A stretch of 64,000 nucleotides of DNA, from NCBI GenBank assembly GCA_963556145.1, contig OY744463.1, positions 6,262,001 to 6,326,000 of the forward strand. Reading direction: 5' to 3'. Positions 10,739-22,227 of this stretch are shown here, piece by piece. The position numbers were made by a program, and so were the translations under genes. Within the stretch, counting starts at the first letter, position 1; the number at the start of each line of letters is the position of its first letter. The notes below the pieces were generated by a model, which was not told where the DNA came from, did no database searches, and saw only the letters and a list, made by a program, of their open reading frames with translations. Source of the stretch: Hygrocybe punicea. Lineage: Eukaryota > Basidiomycota > Agaricomycetes > Agaricales > Hygrophoraceae.

Positions 10739-11373
10739 TTGTCCCATTCCTGGAGTGATCACGATGTCATTAGTCCCCTAAGGCCTCATGTGATAGTGTT
10801 TAAGCCTCACATATATCCCAACATGTACAAATGGACAGCATATCCTATTTGTGAGTTGCTGGAAAGAATTTGGAAGCAAGAGGCTCTGAATGTCATCTCG
10901 AGGAAACCTGTCTCACCATATGTGCTCGAAATGACCTCTATGCTCAAGAGGTCCCTGAACTTCTCCCAGACCAGGAACATCAAGGTATTGATGAAGAAAA
11001 TAATGGACCAAGTTGGATTGTCATTAGGGATTGTGGTCAATGGTTGCCCTATGCTGTGGAACGGTACAAATACGTTGGTGTCGACCATCAATGGGTTCAG
11101 CATTAAATTGGATCTCTGGCCTGTGTCAGAATCAAACAAGCATCCCCTCATCACCTCCAAGAAATCCCACCTTATAAACCTCTCAGATGAATTCTTCATG
11201 GTACATACACTGTCTTTTTTGTGAATGGAACCAATCAGTTCTGTGCACATCGTTGCAGATGATGCACAGACTTACTTCTTCTTCAAAGACATATGAGGCT
11301 GAGTTCCACATCATGCATTCCCTCACTATTACTCCCAAAGACAAGTTGTACTCTGACATACGATCCGTTATGC
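10739..11373 (+). pseudogene. Coding relic, unknown family, part 3, cut by hAT-like element
   Basis: The open frame from about 10739 reads SHSWSDHDVISPLRPHV and continues to SDEFFM at 11200. A 58-base intron (11201-11258, GTACAT..GCAG) joins it in phase to MMHRLTSSSKTYEAEFHIM, which runs into the target duplication at 11366-11373. Removing the 1251-bp insert continues the same frame into QCQACIVADIAFRTYV at 12633. The good splice sites and open frame on both sides show that the insertion struck a coding exon. The product is not recognised. Confidence 0.55.
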
Positions 11374-12624
11374 TAGTGTTGCCGAAGTTCAGTTCGGTCC
11401 GGTTCCGACCCTTTTTGGCGGAACCGTGAACTGAACTTCGGGTCCGGTTTGGCGCATGGCCAAACCTGGACCCAGACGGCGTCAAACCGTCTCTCCGCGT
11501 TTGGTCTGGGTTCAGATGCGGTCTGAAACCCAGACCGAGGTGGGCTCACCCCGTCCGTTCTCCTCGCGAATGGCAGGCACGTATCAATAGATACGGCGCT
11601 GCACTTCGCGAGGTAGATGGGTGCTGGGGAGCCCTCCGGTGTCCCCGAGGGATGTGGAGGGACGGGGGTCTTGTCCCATGGTCCCTGTGTGGCATTGCCG
11701 GCGCTGCTGCTGCCAACCGTTGTCCTTGTCGGGGTGGTGGTATGGTTGTGGTGGTGTTGCTGCCATGGCTGCTGCTGCTGCTGTCGCCGTTGCTGCTGCC
11801 GCTGTTGCTGCTGCTGCTGGCATTGCTGCTGCCGCTGCTGGACGTTGCCGTTGCCGTTGCCGTTGCCTTGCTGCCGCTGGTGGTGGTGGTGTTGCGGCTG
11901 TCCGTGTCTGTTGGCATTGGATGGCTTGGTGCAGCAGCAGCTGCTGCTGCTGCCGGTACTGCTGTTGTCCTCGTCGGGTGGTGGTATGGTCACGGCGGTG
12001 TTGCTGCCACGGCGTTGCTGCTGTGGCCGGTGTTGCTGCTGTTGCCGGCACTGCTGCTGCTGCTGCCATCATTGTTGTTGCCATTGCCGTTCCATCGTCG
12101 TTGTTGACGTTGCCGTTGCCATTGCCACCGCTGGTGGTGGTGGTGGTGGTGGTGGTGTTGCGGCTGTCCCGCGTCCATTGGCATCGCGTTGGCATTGGGA
12201 ACCACATGGTGGTGTGCTCGCGATGTGGTCGGGGTCGAGTTTCCTGTAACAGATAATATTAGCAAAGGTAATATAATTGATGACACTCACCTGTATTCAT
12301 GAACGCGACATTGACAATGTCGCGTTCATTGGCCTTGCGTTGTTGCGGGGTTGGTGAAGAAAAGCTGATGGTCACATGATACCGTTTAACACGGAAAAGT
12401 AAGTAAAGAAATACGAAAAACAAATGAAATAAATACCTTAAAAATATCCGTGTTCGCGGTTTGGACGCGGTTTGGAGCCGTTCAGGAAATCCGGCCGGCC
12501 TCGAAACCCTGAACCAAACCCGCGGTCCGGTTCAGCATTTGGCTGAACTTAGACTGAACCTAGGGTTCGGTTCGGGGTTTGAACCGGGTTCGGCTAGGTT
12601 CGGAACCGAACTACGGCAACACTA
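11374..12624 (-). mobile_element. Non-autonomous hAT-like element, 1251 bp
   Basis: The inverted ends are TAGTGTTGCCGAAGTTCAGT (11374) and, from the right, TAGTGTTGCCGTAGTTCGGT (12624). The perfect 8-bp target duplication cgttatgc lies at 11366-11373 and 12625-12632, as in hAT elements. The subterminal 150 bases on each side are packed with ggttcgg/ccgaacc words, a likely transposase-binding layout. On the minus strand a short spliced frame is visible: TPQQRKANERDIVNVAFMNT, a GTGAGT donor at 12291, an intron ending TTACAG at 12247, then a His/Gln/Asn/Ala-rich low-complexity exon. No transposase is encoded. Confidence 0.88.
11752..12170. repeat. GCT/GTT/GGT trinucleotide-rich tract
   Basis: Long impure runs of gctgctgct, gttgccgtt and ggtggtggt. 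All frames of one strand stay open because the unit is three bases; the resulting poly-Ala, poly-Gln and poly-Cys frames should not be read as genes. Confidence 0.9.
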
Positions 12625-12632
12625 CGTTATGC

Positions 12633-13311
12633 AGTGTCAGGCATGCATCGTGGCGGACATAGCGTTCAGGACCTATGTGAGAGAAATGCAGTGCAAAGTC
12701 AATGAAATCATTCTCTCTGTCATCAGAAAGGATCAAAACAGCGAAGACTTGGCTAAGAAGGTTCACGCCGATAATAGGTACAAGGCTCTGAAAAAGTGGG
12801 TGAAAGACAAGCAACCTTTCAATTCAACAAAACAGACCTTGTCACTGCTCATCAGAGTCATCTTTGATGACCCCGACCTGCTGGTCAATGGCTTGCTGAA
12901 ATCTGAACCCCTGCAAATGAGCATCAGCAAATTCATGCAACTTATTTTTGACATGTGCAAACTGATTGATCCCGCTCCCACTCGAGCACCTCTTATCATA
13001 GGTGGATCCAGCATCGCTGTGTTCAGAGTCGTGATTAAATACATGCAAGGTTTCTGTCAGTGGAACACAGACGACAAGTCCCAAGAGAAATTCGTCAAGG
13101 GCATATTCACCTTCATCTGTGGGAAATGTCACATACACAATATTCCTTGGTCTCCTACCCTGGATCTTCACAGGAAGGGATGCACCTCTACCATGCTGAG
13201 CACTTCATTCTGGATGAATTTGGGTAGCAAACCAGATCATGGCAGGATTGATAAACTACATGTCATCCGGCTTTCAGATGGTGGCAGCAACATCAACATC
13301 CTCCACACTGC
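12633..13311 (+). pseudogene. Coding relic, unknown family, part 4
   Basis: This continues the frame of part 3: QCQACIVADIAFRTYVREMQ, then KWVKDKQPFNSTKQTLSLL and LLKSEPLQMSISKFMQLIFD, then IKYMQGFCQWNTDDKSQEKF and FTFICGKCHIHNIPWSP. It is open for about 200 codons. Near 13230 the better continuation (MAGLINYMSSGFQMVAATST) is in another frame, so a small indel or intron lies at about 13225. It ends at the insertion point of the element at 13312. Two Cys-x2-Cys pairs are visible (CQAC, CGKC) but no known domain. Confidence 0.5.
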
Positions 13312-15830
13312 TAAGGCACAGCATGGGTATACCACAGGTCAGAATTCCCAACACCGCACCTGTACCTGCTCTGATGATGGGTACACACTGTACCTGTTAT
13401 TTGTGGGTACTGTGTTCCATCCTAACAACCTCATGAAGAACGGGGATGCGTCAATTGACATGCTCTGTCTGTTTTTGTGAGGTTGGGTTGGGGCCAGGGA
13501 CTTTCCATGGGCATCCATGCATGCTACCTACCTCACAAAGAATGAGGACACATCAATTGACGTGCTCTGTCTGTTTGTGTGAGGTTGGATGGGGCTGGGG
13601 ACTTTCCATGGGTGTCCACATGTCAATTGATGCAGCTGGGGCATGTTCATGAGGTGGGACTGATTTTGTGAGGTTGGATGGGGCTGGGGACTTCCCATTG
13701 GCATCTGCACATCAATTGACACAGCCAGGGCATGTTCACGAGGTGGGACTGTTGTTCATTCCCCTTGTTAGCTGATGTCATTGGGACTGGATTTGGGGGG
13801 ACATACCTGGGCCGGTAGGTAGGCGCACCACCCTCTTGGCTTTCCTTTCTGTCATTGTCATTGCCATTGTGACTTTGGTGGTCCATTTTTGGCATGTGGG
13901 GTTGTTGTGGTTGTGGTTGTGGTTGTTGTGGTTGTTGTTCGTGGGTTTTCTTGTTGTTTTTGTTGTTGTGTTTGCGCTTGTCATGGTTGTGGTGTTAGAA
14001 AATATCAGAACTTAGCTAAAGTAAGAAATTAATGTTGAAAATAAAGTAAATTACAAAGAAAAAACCTACCTGTGACAGACCCATAAAAATCCATCACCTG
14101 TGGATAACGGGTATGGTTTTGACACAGTGTGCAAACTGAAACACTGTTGTTACATTTTACAACTCTGCAACTCCGATTCCAACTCCATTGCCCACCATGA
14201 CAATTCTGCTTTACCGCACCTTCCTTTTTCATTCCCCTTGGACATCATTGTTTATTCTTGTTCCTGCTCCCTTTTCTTCCTTTCTTCTAGAACAATCCAG
14301 ACCGACCATGGACATATCCCATGTGACCTTGCTGTACCCAAATGGTCTCCTTGCTGATGGACATCATCACCATTGTCTTTTCCCTTGGCCTGACATATTG
14401 TTTACTTCGTCCCATGACAAACCGATACACAATGGCTGTACTCCCAACACAGCTAATTACCATACTCATCATTGGCAGCATTGCCATCACTTTCCTTATC
14501 GGTTATTACCTTGTTATGATCTATCTTTGGCATCAGCACTGAAACCCTTGTGCCATCAATACGTCCGATTTCAACCTCAACAATATCTCACCACATAATT
14601 GACAATTGCCATTCTCAGATATATGGTTTTCACTTTTGTATTCCATGCCTACCATTATCCTCCCTGACAATCTGACGACATTCCTCACCTGCTTGTGCAC
14701 TCTGAACAATCCTCGATCACATGACATTTCACTGTTCCCTCCAATCCGACCATCACCGAAGCACATATCTTCAGACTTCAACCACAGACCATACGACTTC
14801 CCAATACAGTGAACCGACCCCTATTGTGTATTGTTCACATGACATCACTTCGATGCAGCACCTGACATCTTATTCCCACAGCTTGTCACTCATGCCATGA
14901 CTTAAAACCTGGACCCACATTCATTTATCCTTTTCCATCTATAACCTTGATACCTCCCACACTCGTTTATAACAATACTCTTTCTTAGACGAATACCGAC
15001 ATCAGGTGGACTGCATTGTTCCACAGACAGGACAAGACATTGCCCCTTGATACATTATTGACACAGACATCATCATCCAGTACAGCTTATGCTGTTCACA
15101 TGTCTGACCCGACTAGCCCACTGTCTTAGTTGGTTTTTCCTCTATACATTCCTTTGTTTTCTTTCATACCAACCTTGCCGCTATATTCACACTACCTCAA
15201 GACACTCCCTTTACCAATCCCACACTGGACGATACCCTTCTTCAACCTGACCATGCATTGCACTTGCCAGACTGTGCACTTGCCCATTACAGCAAGTGTA
15301 GACCCCGAATAGGCAATTCTGCACATCACATGATCTGATGACAAATCATCCGAGTCATCTGGACCTCCTCTATCCCTCAATGACACCCGGGCCTCCAGTT
15401 GGATCACGAGAACATCGACATGAGGACACCTCATGTCTGCCTCATGGTAAATACATGGTGTAGTTAGACTTGCTGTAGCTTCATGGTTGTATTTCTCCCC
15501 TCAAGACCAGTCACTATATATACTGTTCTTGTTGTTGGTTCAGACTTTTTCTTTTCCTTACGTTTAGTCTGGTTCTTGGGGCAGACCCCCTTGTCTTGGG
15601 TAACCCCCACAGCTTGCATGACTTTAGACCATGAACCCCTCCCTTTGTAGCAGTGTTGTCTTAGTTATAAGCAACAATGAAACTGCTGATCTCTCCTCTG
15701 GAAACCGCCTCCTAGTTAAGTTGATTGTTGCCGGAGCCCGCTGCAGAAGCGATCCATAACAACTGTACCCAAACCTGCATTACCTGTTTTGGAATAACTG
15801 TGGGTAAACCTGTACCCATGCTGTGCCTTA
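13312..15830. mobile_element. Probable TIR element with GGTACC-type words, 2.5 kb
   Basis: The left end TAAGGCACAGCATGGGTA (13312) is matched in reverse complement at 15813-15830. Both subterminal regions carry acctgtacc and gtgggta words. The interior has a TCAATTGA-anchored minisatellite (13446-13760) and, on the minus strand, an exon end KRVVRLPTGPG followed by a GTATGT donor (about 13808), like the RPPSGCQ exon of the 5.6-kb element. The rest (14070-15760) is pyrimidine-rich with short frames and may hold an LTR-like insert. Flanking 8-mers cacactgc and catgccac match at only four positions, all differences being transitions, so the duplication is doubtful. Confidence 0.55.
13446..13760. 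repeat. Minisatellite anchored on tcaattga
   Basis: Four unequal copies each begin with tcaattga (about 13450, 13554, 13623, 13713) and share gtgaggttggatggggctgg and ggactttccatggg. Unit length varies from about 70 to 105 bases. Confidence 0.75.
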
Positions 15831-16386
15831 CATGCCACTGATATTGGTGCACAAATGTCTCAGATCAACAATGCAACCATACACACTCATGGAGTCTTCC
15901 TGGGCACATGCTCATATCTTGTTTGCAAAAGCACAGCTCCCTGAGGACTGGTCCTTGAACAAGGTCAATTACCTTGATCCAGAAAACTGGTCCACATATG
16001 AATATGTGCAGCACACATATGATTGCACGAACACATCCTAGCCATCCTTGCCAGGTTGGTCATTTTGAAGTGTATTCCAAATGTTTTCTCACCATACAAC
16101 AAGATGCCAGATGACTTGATCAGAAGTAAGAACCAAAAGGATATTCATGCTTGAGTGAGAGAGGCAGCATGGATACCACATCAGAAATCTTGCAAAGGAT
16201 CAAGTCATGCTGGTCCTTACCTGACAATGTTTTCAATGTTCATCATCATGTTGTATGACAAAAAGTTGCCGATGCAGATGCAGATAGAAAGAAACCGGAT
16301 GGCCCTTGGTCAAGAATGGACCAAAAAACACGGTGAGTTCATATTCACAATTCGATTCATTTTTACTGACTGATGAAAGGGAGCTA
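15831..16386 (+). pseudogene. Coding relic, unknown family, part 5
   Basis: The plus frame MPLILVHKCLRSTMQPYTLM, then HAHILFAKAQLPEDWSLNKV and LDPENWSTYEYVQHTYD, runs to a stop at 16039. Beyond it several frames with stops follow. It lies directly after the right end of the 13.3-kb element and probably continues part 4. It is cut at 16386 by a mariner-type MITE. Confidence 0.45.
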
Positions 16387-17017
16387 CAGTCTTCAATGGG
16401 TCATTGATACACCCAAATGTAAACTCAAAATAACTTTTTTGTGACTCAAAATCCAGAAATTCCAAACTGACAGAAAGATGTATATACACCTAAAGAGTGT
16501 CACTGGAATCTCAGTTGGGGAACAAAGTGTGAGATCTCATCAATGTGGAGGATATACAACCTGTGTGCTGAATTTGTATGTGCGTGTCAATGATACACTT
16601 CCAAATATGGAAGTTGTGCAACTTTTCCGTAGTTTCCCCAGTCCCTGCAGTAGGCTGCAAAAATGGAGGCCATCATTCTATTGCTATTTCATCTATTGTT
16701 TTTTAGTGTGAACTACTTAGTCTGCTGTTATTGTTGAAATATTAGAGGATTGGTTGATGTGCTAGACTTGAACAAATACATGTACCAACAATGTTTGTCA
16801 GCATTTTGCCCAAATGAGGTAGAATGACAATTTCTCTCATTGTTTGACCTTGAGCACAAGAATTGGATGTCCAATGATGGTTGTTAGATAGCCAGAAGGT
16901 GGGGTTGACGTGACTAAAGAGAAGTACCAACAATTTGAGCCCAAAAACAATATATTGCGACAATTTTAGACTAGGTGTATCATTGACACGTCTGTATCAA
17001 TGACCCATTGAAGACTG
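16387..17017. mobile_element. Tc1/mariner-type MITE, 631 bp
   Basis: The ends CAGTCTTCAATGGGTCATTG (16387) and its reverse complement (17017) are flanked by TA dinucleotides at 16385-16386 and 17018-17019. CAGT termini with a TA duplication are the Tc1/mariner signature. The inverted repeat extends about 26 bases. The inside has short frames but no DDE transposase. Confidence 0.85.
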
Positions 17018-17019
17018 TA

Positions 17020-17319
17020 AAGGTATTAATATATTCAATTTGATATGTTTGGGATTGGTGAAATCGAAATCGATGCAAGTTTTCAAAGCTACCAAGTTTG
17101 GTGAAGCCAACAAACTGTTAAAACTGACCGAGATACGTTCGTTGTGCAAGATGGTGAGAGATCTCCTGAAAAGCGATGATCTGTATGGACCTTTTGATGC
17201 CCTCAAAATATTTGTTGGAAACAAGATGGCACTGACATTGGCGAGAGTGGGTTGGTGCAACTTTAGGATTCTTCCAGAGATCATGGCAAAGATAGAAAAG
17301 ATGACAGTCAAAGATTGAT
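17020..17319 (+). pseudogene. Coding relic of about 92 codons
   Basis: A frame starting MICLGLVKSKSMQVFKATKF at 17040 and ending at a stop at 17316 follows the MITE. Lys/Leu-rich, no recognised domain. It may be another exon of the relic to its left. Confidence 0.35.
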
Positions 17320-17499
17320 ACGACAGAGACAAAGATTTGAGTGATATAGATATAGGCTTGAATTAATGATTAGATGGATCAATGTCCGATTAACAATCGA
17401 TCTATGTTATCTACAATCTAGGGTCTGCCGTGTCCATATTTAGTAACTATTTCCTGAATGGTAAAACATGATGTGTTTTATTAGCGCACTACTTAAAAT

Positions 17500-17830
17500 G
17501 CAAATGTGCACAACAGCCATAAGAATCATACTAATCACTCCTTTGCACATCCACTCAAGTCACTCTGTGCATGGACACTCTTTGCGACACAATGTTGTTG
17601 CTTTGTGCATGCACACTCTAATCACAATGTGCGCACACATGCTAATCATTCTGTGCACAATCATAATGTGTGCACATGCCTTAATCACTATGTATGCACA
17701 TGCTTGTATCAGTCTTTGCACATATACCACTATCGATCTATGTGTAAAGACAAATCAAGTGCCTAACTTACCATACTGTCATACTTACATCAATAACCTG
17801 CATTCATGGAGAGCCACCTGTGCACGTCTC
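17500..17830. repeat. Second large cluster of TGTGCACA-type words
   Basis: About ten spaced copies of (A/T)TGTGCACA, GTGTGCACATG or TTTGCACAT, interleaved with ATCACT/AATCAC. The words are palindromic at their TGCA core. Confidence 0.7.
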
Positions 17831-17879
17831 TGTGTGTCACATAAAACATATTATTTCACTGGGTGCAAGCTATAATATT

Positions 17880-18235
17880 TTATTATTTTATTTAATTAGG
17901 GTGGATGGATTTTATGAACCTTAATCTGTCTTCGACATGCTCAGATTTGTGTCCAGTCTAAGGTATCATAGATGGGGTAATGCTTTCTTCAGTCATGCCT
18001 ATTCTTCAGTATTATATACAGCTTTATTCAGGTTGTAGCAAGGGTATGCCCAGATGCTATGCTCATTATTATGTGCAGAATAATTTTATCGATTTTCCTT
18101 GATTCTAATATATTAGCACAATTAATTCCACCGTAAACCTCCACCCACCTACCCAAGAAACCCCAAATCAAATTTATTCTTGGCAGAATTTCCTGACGTA
18201 CTTTCCTCTCAATTTGTCCTAGCTCAGCTAGAATA
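17880..18235. other. AT-rich stretch with no recognisable feature
   Basis: I see no frame longer than about 50 codons, no element ends and no repeat. Confidence 0.4.
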
Positions 18236-18790
18236 ATGGGTTTTTATAAATCTCACCTAGCTTCTTCATGCTATGCTAAGCAATAATAAAAATATCTTGA
18301 AATTAATCCTTGTTATTTTAGTATGACATTGTTATTTGGAAGTACCCATTAATAAATGGAATCTACTGAACAAATGCTTCCCCCTAGGAGGTCTGGTTCT
18401 ATTTATTTATTTTGCCTTACGCATACATTTTTTGTTTTATTTATAAAAAGAACTTGTTCATGCCAAGCTAAGAAACAATAAAATACCTTGAAATTAATCC
18501 ATGTTATTTTAGTATAGCATTGTTATTGAGAAGAACCTATTGAATGAGTTGAATTTACTGAACAAACATTTGAAGTACATCAAAACTTTTTCAGGTGACA
18601 AATGTTGGATGCGATCTGTTTCTAGGATCATAACAATAATTTCCCCTAGGAGGTCTGGTTCAACATTTCCTCGTTATACATAATATTTTGTTTATTTGTT
18701 TATTTTGCCTCACACATAGATTTTTATTTTTATTATAAAAAAGAACTTGTTCATGCCATATTATAGCAAAGATGAAATATCTTGAAATTA
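18236..18790. repeat. AT-rich long-period tandem repeat, about 2.3 copies
   Basis: The segment from caataataaaaatatcttg (about 18283) recurs at about 18475 and, partially, at about 18775. Shared landmarks are cttgaaattaatccttgtta, ccctaggaggtctggttc and aaagaacttgttcatgcc. The spacing is about 190 and 295 bases, so the units differ by indels. Confidence 0.75.
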
Positions 18791-18959
18791 ATCCTTGTTA
18801 TTTTAACGAATTTAATATGATCATTATAAGCAACTATTATTATTCATTTCTTTTAAGTCATCCAAGTTTAACCTGTATTCCTGTCCAGTCACCCACGCAA
18901 TACTTATAAATGATTCTTCATGTGTAGTCCACGTTCATGCAAATATGAGTATATAATTT

Positions 18960-19190
18960 TTTCTTTGCACATACACTTCCATTGCTATGTGCACACTGAT
19001 CTGTATCATAATGTGCACATACATATACTTATAACACTTCCAGCACACTAATCCATACTATCATGTGTGCATCAACTCGCACCACTGTGCAAATATTCTA
19101 TACATCCCTTTACTCAGTCGTCATGTACATTAGTTTCTACTTGTCTACAACTACAGACATATTATGTAAGACATTCTGTGCACATATTTT
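18960..19190. repeat. Third cluster of TGTGCACA-type words
   Basis: Spaced copies of TTTGCACATAC, TGTGCACACTG, TGTGCACATAC and TGTGCATC, similar to the cluster at 17500-17830. Confidence 0.6.
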
Positions 19191-19205
19191 GTATTTTATT
19201 CCAAG

Positions 19206-19806
19206 GTGACCCCTAGCCTAAGGCATACCTACTTACAAAAAGTACTATATAATGCTTACTTTTTGGAGAGTGTCCAGCACACCCGCTATCTCTTTGGGAA
19301 TGGCATGAGATCCTTTTTAGCTGGGATGCAAATCAGAGATTGCCAACTGCTCAAATGCACGGATTTGATTCATGACCTTGTTTACAATCCTCTGTACATT
19401 GATTTCTTGAACAAGCTTCACAAATATAGTGTGCTGAGGTTCTAATTCAGCTTCAGCAAGGGACTTGACAATATACCATCCCACCACTCATAGGTCATCA
19501 CTGAGGACAGCAAACCTGTTGGTGAGAGGGTATTGCAAGGTTTGATGAAGCGTTCAAGGGTTTTCTCCAAGATGGCACAGAGTTTTAGTGCTAGAGTTCC
19601 TTTCATCATCATTGGACTACACTGTCCAGGGGCTGGACAATTACTGCCATGAGGATCGCAAGCTTGAGGATCTCATGGTTGACACCAATCACCAAGAAAC
19701 CCTATTCGGCAAAGGAGTCCACTCGGCATGGGATTTTGTTGATGCTCTTGACAGGAACCTGATGATGGTTTGCTGGGTGATGAGGCAAGACCACCAGAAC
19801 AACTGA
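19206..19806 (+). pseudogene. Coding relic, unknown family, part 6
   Basis: Two frames on the plus strand. The first (19206-19442) contains YFLESVQHTRYLFGNGMRSF and IRDCQLLKCTDLIHDLVYN. The second (19588-19803) contains MLEFLSSSLDYTVQGLDNYC and DLMVDTNHQETLFGKGVHSA. The intervening bases have protein-like residues broken by a stop. Not recognised. Confidence 0.4.
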
Positions 19807-20283
19807 GCAAAGACTGCTCACCCAATACCAAGCAAGTTAGATGCAATAAACATCATCAGCATCGACTTGCCAGGTCCCCTATTTGACCATGCGACATTGC
19901 TGATCAGTCAGGATATCAAGCGCTTTGGAGAGACTTCTGCCTTCTTCACTGTTCTAGTCCAGGAAGACCCAGTGTAATGCATTATGACATCACTGCCTCA
20001 TATATGATGATTGCAAGTGAAGGATGGTCTTCTGGATTTATGTGGCATTGCAGCATCCTCCAAGAAGTTAGGATATGAGGAACTATATCAGAGAGATTTC
20101 ATAAATGACAGCAGATGACGCAAAAACACAAACTTACAATTTTCGGATCACCCCTTCAGGAGGCGTTGTACACCCTGTGGTAGCTCCCTCCACCACAGTG
20201 TTTGTAGAACTGCAAAGAAGAGACTTGTAAGGTCATATAGGAGGGTGCAAGGTAAATATGATATCGTACTGTCACAGATACAG
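19807..20283. other. Decayed flank of the gypsy element
   Basis: Short plus-strand fragments (IISIDLPG, LISQDIKRF) extend the preceding relic to about 19980. From 20000 to 20283 I see no gene or repeat. Confidence 0.3.
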
Positions 20284-20921
20284 TGATATGCAATATGTAG
20301 CTATAAGAAGGGAATCCTATAACTACTAAAGGTGTAAAGGTGCAAGGAAGCTTTGAAAAGCCTACACTAGTATAGGAAAGGAAAAAGAAGATATAGAAGT
20401 GTATAAGAAACTCAATAGAAGTGCTGCGATCAAAATTGAAGTGGTGCGATCAAAATTGAAGAGTTGCGATAAAATCAAAAGGCACAGTGAGATCAAAGGG
20501 TTGGACAGTGAGAGAACATGATAGAATGTGAAGAGAATGGAACTAGGATGAAGGGGAAGCTCTGAGATAAAGGGGGAATAATGGTCTGTCTTGATTCTCT
20601 GGGGGGTTCTCTGTCTAGTGGCTCATATAGACAGGTAAATAAGCAGTAAGAAAGAGGGATGAAAGGAAAATACTAAAAGGAGATATGTGAGATAAAGGGG
20701 CATATAAAAGAAAGGATAGATAGAGAGAACAATAAATGAAAATAGAGAACAAAGAGAACAAAGGAAATACTTTGAAGTGCGATAACTAAATATCTCCAAA
20801 GTCGCAGAAGATCGCAATAGTCGCGATGTGATTGGAAGGTCAAAGAGTGGTAAGTCGCATCAAATCACAAGAAATTGCAAAATATATAAAATCGGAGCTC
20901 AGGATGGCTGAGTGCATATCA
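20284..20921 (-). repeat. 3' LTR of the old gypsy element
   Basis: 638 bp, TGATATGCA..TGCATATCA, aligned end to end with 24102-24746. Confidence 0.85.
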
Positions 20922-21529
20922 TCTCACTCCACACAGAAATTTTGACTGTCCTCAGTCAAACTAAGCTAGAGATCTTGTAACATCGCCAGCTTGATGAAAT
21001 TGCAAGGAAAAATTGCAAAAGTCAGACCAAAAGTGCTGGGTGAACTTCTGAATGAAATAGTTGATGAAATCGAGGGAACCGTCCGATAAAAGTTGCATAG
21101 TGAAGTTATAAATCTGGCATACCAATCTAAAAGTCGCAAGTTCGAGATCGAAGGTCTAGGACCATCAATGCAAAGATGATGACCAAAGTTGAAGGCATAA
21201 GAGTTGAAAATGAAGTCGCATAGTGGCATAGGACATAATAGAAGGCTGAGCATGTTAATGGAATGGTATTTGAATCGAAAAAATTGCAGGATGTCTAGGA
21301 CATGGAGGTGGTTCACCAACTTCTTGTTTCATATCAATTGTAGGATCACAATGAAAGATCACAGAATCGCAGCTTGAAGTCAAGCTGTAGGGGTCAACAA
21401 TAGTGCTAGAATAAAGATTGGAGACCACATAAACCATTGGAGACCATGATATTCATTTTTTGCACAAGTACGAAGTTAGAGATCATGATAGTGACAGCGA
21501 TGACTGACACAATGACAAGGTGGCTGGAG

Positions 21530-22227
21530 TACACTGTCCAAGGGCAGGGCCAAGTCAGTAAACAGCTGGCCCCAAGAGTCGGCCCTAGGTTGACCCTGGC
21601 CTGGCCCTCTTAGATGTCAGGGCTATAAATTTACCCTAGTAATTTAGTCTACATCCACTTTTAAAAAAAAAAAATATAGACATTAAATTATACCATACAT
21701 TTCTTTAACATTTCCCAAAGCAGGAGGCTAATATAGATAGTTCTCATAGTCATAGATCCTTTTAGCCTTTTATCTTTGAGACCCCTGCAAGGTTTTAACT
21801 CCACATCCCATGAGTAAATAGAGCTAAATCATATCCTTTGGGATCACCTGTAGCTCCTCATGTCTGAGAACAAGCTAGCACTACCAGCAGTAGCCACAAC
21901 AGCATAAAATGCTACCAAAATGGCTCATAACTATTTAGCTATACTGTAACAATATGCCTGTCTGTAGCAGGAGATTGTGAAGAAATGTGTTGGAGATTTT
22001 GATTTTAATGATGAGGACTATGTAGGTTAGAATATTGTTAATGGAGAGATGTATGGACAAATTCTTGAGATAGTCATTGGGCCAGAGCCAGCCCTGACCT
22101 GGCCCTGACCTGGCCCTATTGACCCAGGGCCAGCCAGAGATGGCCCAGCCCTAGAGGGTCAGGGTCTCGGGTCAGGGTCAGTCAAAAACAGGCTGGCCCT
22201 GGCCTGGCCTGGCCCCTGGACAGTGTA
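21530..22227. mobile_element. Non-autonomous hAT-like element, 698 bp, nested in the gypsy interior
   Basis: The left end TACACTGTCCAAGGGCAGGG is matched from the right by TACACTGTCCAGGGGCCAGG. The perfect 8-bp duplication ggctggag lies at 21522-21529 and 22228-22235. Subterminal regions are filled with ggccctgacc/tggccctgg words. The AT-rich core has no coding sequence. Confidence 0.9.

Noticed and set aside
11617..12256. Several frames of about 210 codons rich in Cys, Ala, Val or Gln
   Set aside because: They are readings of a trinucleotide-rich tract inside a hAT-like element.
14071..15770. Possible long solo LTR (TGTGACAG start, CATAACA end, TATA-like element near 15514) inside the 13.3-kb element
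   Set aside because: I found no target duplication and no second copy, so its ends are guesswork.
13304..15838. 8-bp target duplication cacactgc / catgccac for the 13.3-kb element
   Set aside because: Only four of eight positions match; the differences are all transitions but this is not enough to claim it.
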